Shown piece after piece: positions 61,810 to 64,000 of a stretch of 64,000 nt of DNA. The notes below the pieces were generated by a model. That model searched no databases. It saw only the letters and a program-made list of their open reading frames with translations, and had not been told where the DNA came from. The stretch covers positions 124,001 through 188,000 of the forward strand of contig CAKOMG010000003.1 of NCBI GenBank assembly GCA_934096585.1, in the 5' to 3' direction. Numbering within the stretch: the first letter of the stretch is position 1; every line of letters starts with the position of its first letter. The DNA is from an uncultured Bacilli bacterium. Lineage in GTDB: Bacteria; Bacillota_I; Bacilli_A; ML615J-28; CAG-698. A program made the position numbers and the translations under genes.

Positions 61810-63183
61810 CTATTTTTTTTCAATAACTGGCAAACTTGCTGCTGCAATTGATTGTCCAACACGACGTGTTTTATCATCAGGCATATGTAATGTTGTTCTT
61901 TGCATTTCTGGAAATTCTTTATATAGAACCTTACGAGCACGATTAAGAATTGTATTTCCACCTTTACCACTAACAACACGGCCTAATAATAATACATGTT
62001 TAATATCATAAAAATGTGCATAATAAACAAGTGTATATCCTAAATAAATACCAATATCATTGAATATTGCATCAACTGTTTCGTTTCCTTGTTCATTTAA
62101 GTCTTGTAAATATTTCAATTTTCTTGCTGGACTCCATGAAGGGTCAAGTTCAATTCCGGCTGCTTCTGCTAATTTAATTACACCATCTTGTGAAAAGTAT
62201 TTAACTCCACATCCGTAATCTCCGCTCCATTCATCTACCATTGCATCTTTATTGAAATCAACTGGAACGAATGCTAATTCATTTAACCACCCTGTTAAGC
62301 AATTATGAAGGCCAATATAACCTGCAGCTTCACTTGTACCCATTGCAATACCTAAAACGCGATCTTGATTCAACTCAATAGCACCAGCTAAAGCTGTTAC
62401 ATCGCCATCATTTGCAACAACTAGTGGAACATCACCGAATTGTTTAGCAACATCAATATAAATAGTTTTTACACGTTTATTAAATTCTTCTTCAGGCACT
62501 TTAATGAATAATGAAGCAACCATAATTTTATTATCAATACAAATACCAGCAGTTGAAACACCAATTGAATCAACACGAGGCAAATATGATGCAGCTGTTT
62601 TCATAGAATCCATTATGCCATCAAAATGATATTGTGGATCACTATTAATTTTTGGGAACCATACTACTTCATCACTAAATACAACTTCACCATCAATTAA
62701 AGCTGAAACTTTTCTATCAGATCCTCCAGCGTCAAAACCAATACGGCATCCACCTAAATTATTTTCCATTTTTTGAGTTTCTTGTTTTAATTCAGGAATA
62801 TCTTTAACATCACATTCTATTACTTGAAATTCATTTTCATATACCTTGCTCATAAAGTGATAATCAAATGATCTTAATCCTTTATCAGAATATGCATCCT
62901 TTAATTTTAAAGCCAAATAATGAGATCCAGCAATATATATTTTATATCCACCAACAATCCACAATAGTGTTTTTACGATTCTTTCAACAAAGTCAAAATT
63001 TTCTTCATCATGACCTGTTTCATCTTGAAAGATATTCATTTTATATATATAATTATATCCTTTAGTTCTTTCAAGGCAAATAGTTAGTTCAGTTTGGACA
63101 TCACTATTTTTTACTTTTTCTTCAAATTCTCTTAAAGCAATAATTGCTGGTTTAAATCCCTTGTCATATTTTGGAATATACAT
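61810..63183 (-). CDS. ROK-family kinase-like protein with N-terminal extension
   Basis: This 457-residue protein holds a ROK/ASKHA fold at about residues 140-450: GGCRIGFDAGGSDRKVSALIDG (phosphate 1 loop), DSIGVSTAGICIDNKI, VVANDGDVTALAGA (with the catalytic-type aspartate) and LGIAMGTSEAAGYI. The N-terminal ~140 residues (FEEKVKNSDVQTELTICLER; WIVGGYKIYIAGSHYLAL) do not look like a helix-turn-helix and are unknown to me. The usual ROK zinc motif CxCGxxGC is absent. It could be a sugar kinase or a non-catalytic sensor. AGGAGG precedes the ATG. Confidence 0.82.
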   Translation of the reverse strand: MYIPKYDKGFKPAIIALREFEEKVKNSDVQTELTICLERTKGYNYIYKMNIFQDETGHDEENFDFVERIVKTLLWIVGGYKIYIAGSHYLALKLKDAYSDKGLRSFDYHFMSKVYENEFQVIECDVKDIPELKQETQKMENNLGGCRIGFDAGGSDRKVSALIDGEVVFSDEVVWFPKINSDPQYHFDGIMDSMKTAASYLPRVDSIGVSTAGICIDNKIMVASLFIKVPEEEFNKRVKTIYIDVAKQFGDVPLVVANDGDVTALAGAIELNQDRVLGIAMGTSEAAGYIGLHNCLTGWLNELAFVPVDFNKDAMVDEWSGDYGCGVKYFSQDGVIKLAEAAGIELDPSWSPARKLKYLQDLNEQGNETVDAIFNDIGIYLGYTLVYYAHFYDIKHVLLLGRVVSGKGGNTILNRARKVLYKEFPEMQRTTLHMPDDKTRRVGQSIAAASLPVIEKK

Positions 63184-63262
63184 TTTAAAATTCCTCCTGC
63201 TTAAATAAATATGTATCTATTATATCATACAATAATTGAAAAATCAACCAAAGAAATAATAA

Positions 63263-63293
63263 AAATAGTTATAACATTATGTTATAACTATTT
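63263..63293 (-). terminator. Terminator overlapping the greA stop codon
   Basis: The stem AAATAGTTATAAC/GTTATAACTATTT, long but AT-only apart from two pairs, is followed by TTTTATTATTT on the minus strand. Confidence 0.75.
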
Positions 63294-63770
63294 AATACTT
63301 AATACCTTAACGCGATATGAAATATTGTCATTTGCAATTGTAACTATATCACCTTCACTTGCTTTCATCAAAGCATCTCCTAGAACAGATTCATTTGAGA
63401 TTTTTGGAGTAACTTCATCAAATGGATTTGACTCGATACTACTAACTAATAGGAATTCACAGCCTCCAAATATATCATGTTCATCTGTGTCTAAAACTTC
63501 AAACTTAATTGTTTTACCTAAATTTGAAGATGTACTTGTAATTACAACAGCATTTTTTAATGTTATTTCTAATTCTTTAATTCTTCTTTCAATTTCTCTT
63601 TGTGCTTCACGTGCAGCATCATAATCCGCATTTTCAGATAAGTCACCTTGAGCACGAGCATCTTTTAAATCTTCTAGATTTTTTACTCTATCGACAGTTT
63701 TTAGCTTATTTAACTCAGCAACTAAGCCATCATAACCTTCTTGTGTTAATTGTATTTTTTGTTGATTCAT
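63288..63770 (-). CDS. greA: Transcription elongation factor GreA
   Basis: This 160-residue factor has the N-terminal coiled coil with the acidic tip DARAQGDLSENADYDAAREAQ near residue 42, which rescues backtracked RNA polymerase, and a C-terminal FKBP-like domain (SNEQ/SNESVLGDALMKASEGD). Length is canonical. In B. subtilis greA lies near the yrrM-yrrN-yrrO genes; here those are at the opposite end of the window. The ribosome site is GGTGAT or AAGGAATGG. Confidence 0.97.
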   Translation of the reverse strand: MNQQKIQLTQEGYDGLVAELNKLKTVDRVKNLEDLKDARAQGDLSENADYDAAREAQREIERRIKELEITLKNAVVITSTSSNLGKTIKFEVLDTDEHDIFGGCEFLLVSSIESNPFDEVTPKISNESVLGDALMKASEGDIVTIANDNISYRVKVLSIK

Positions 63771-63841
63771 AAAATCACCATTCCTTATTACAATGCATTA
63801 TATCACATTTTTTTAAAAAAATCAAGATTTATAAATTGATT

Positions 63842-64000
63842 TTATTTTTTTAAAATTTTCCATAATATTACTAATTCACTTAATGAAATTCTTGCGTTTG
63901 CACTCGAAGTTGAAGGTAAAGTAAAACATTCAACATTTATATCATTATACTTTTTAAATATTTTTTCTGCAGTCTTTCCATTTAAAAATATTTTCTTAAT
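63842..64000 (-). CDS. DNA-deoxyinosine/uracil glycosylase family protein, C-terminal fragment
   Basis: The frame enters from the right edge and ends at a TAA at 63842, giving 52 residues. The stretch IFLNGKTAEKIF is followed by FTLPSTSSANARISL and WKILKK, which resembles the C-terminus of the hypoxanthine/uracil-DNA glycosylase (TIGR04274-like) family, where LPSTSPAN is conserved. It would remove deaminated bases. Only the end is visible, so the call is tentative. It stands upstream of greA on the same strand. Confidence 0.72.
   Translation of the reverse strand: MKKIFLNGKTAEKIFKKYNDINVECFTLPSTSSANARISLSELVILWKILKK

Overview
The window comes from a strongly AT-rich, low-GC Gram-positive bacterium of the Bacilli side of the Firmicutes. 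It looks like a spore-former with a compact, partly reduced genome. Reading frames are intact under the standard bacterial code (TGA is a stop), so it is not a Mycoplasma-type code. Gene order repeatedly matches Bacillus subtilis: yrrM-yrrN-yrrO, valS-folC-spoIIB-radC-spoIVFA-spoIVFB, mraZ-rsmH, spoVD-murE-mraY-murD, spoVID-ysxE, apt-relA-dtd, spoVB-yrbG-yrzE, cshB-nfo with ispG, hrcA-grpE-dnaK-dnaJ, and yqeG-yqeH-yqeK-rsfS. Several genes expected inside these clusters are missing here (ftsL, mreBCD, minCD, nadD, aroE, yhbY, prmA). A gut-type Erysipelotrichia/RF39-like lineage would fit, but the exact taxon is my inference.

Layout. 1-1192: partial unknown membrane protein. 1411-5373: tRNA wobble-uridine hydroxylation/methylation genes and an Rgg-like regulator. 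5494-12586: YgjP-type metalloprotein, SpoIVFB, SpoIVFA-like, RadC, SpoIIB-like, FolC and ValS, with a valine T-box leader in front of valS. 12897-22387: wall-synthesis block (MurD, MraY, a short MurE, SpoVD-type PBP, RsmH, MraZ) that also holds a phosphodiester glycosidase and a DUF4250 gene too short for routine ORF calling. 22562-26763: L32, DUF177, an aminotransferase, YsxE, SpoVID and SpoIIIAH. 26856-30686: two unusual proteins, one a TPR/GAF/PAS protein with decayed GGDEF and EAL domains. 30848-34013: Dtd, RelA, Apt. 34138-37946 (mostly plus strand): SpoVB, DUF421, YrzE-like, RarA. 37962-39966: FtsK-like protein with a broken ATPase, and L33. 40268-41792: transposase-derived DNA-binding domain followed by IspG. 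41793-46032: Nfo, CshB, MtaB, RsmE. 46161-52619: an accessory-looking region with an internally duplicated lipoprotein, a sugar-type ABC importer without ATPase, an FRG-domain protein and a NUDIX hydrolase. 52836-57387: heat-shock operon under CIRCE. 57600-61069: YqeG-YqeH-YqeK/RsfS fusion-YmxH-MBL operon. 61106-63770: SigK, a ROK-family protein and GreA. 63842-64000: start-less end of a DNA glycosylase gene.

How it fits together. Many genes serve late sporulation: pro-sigma-K and its predicted processing protease SpoIVFB with SpoIVFA, SpoIIIAH, SpoVID/YsxE (coat), SpoVB and SpoVD (cortex), a SpoIIB-like SPOR protein and a YmxH-type protein. Upstream of spoIIIAH, spoVID and spoVB I see mother-cell sigma-E-like promoters, each with exactly 14 bases between the two elements. 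The MurE DNPR motif points to meso-diaminopimelate peptidoglycan.

The items most worth a second look are the FtsK pseudo-ATPase, the degenerate GGDEF-EAL protein, the FRG gene inside an ABC-importer operon, the transposase-derived regulator in front of ispG, the truncated MurE, and the 15-codon ORF in the usual place of ftsL. I found no rRNA, tRNA, CRISPR array or complete mobile element.
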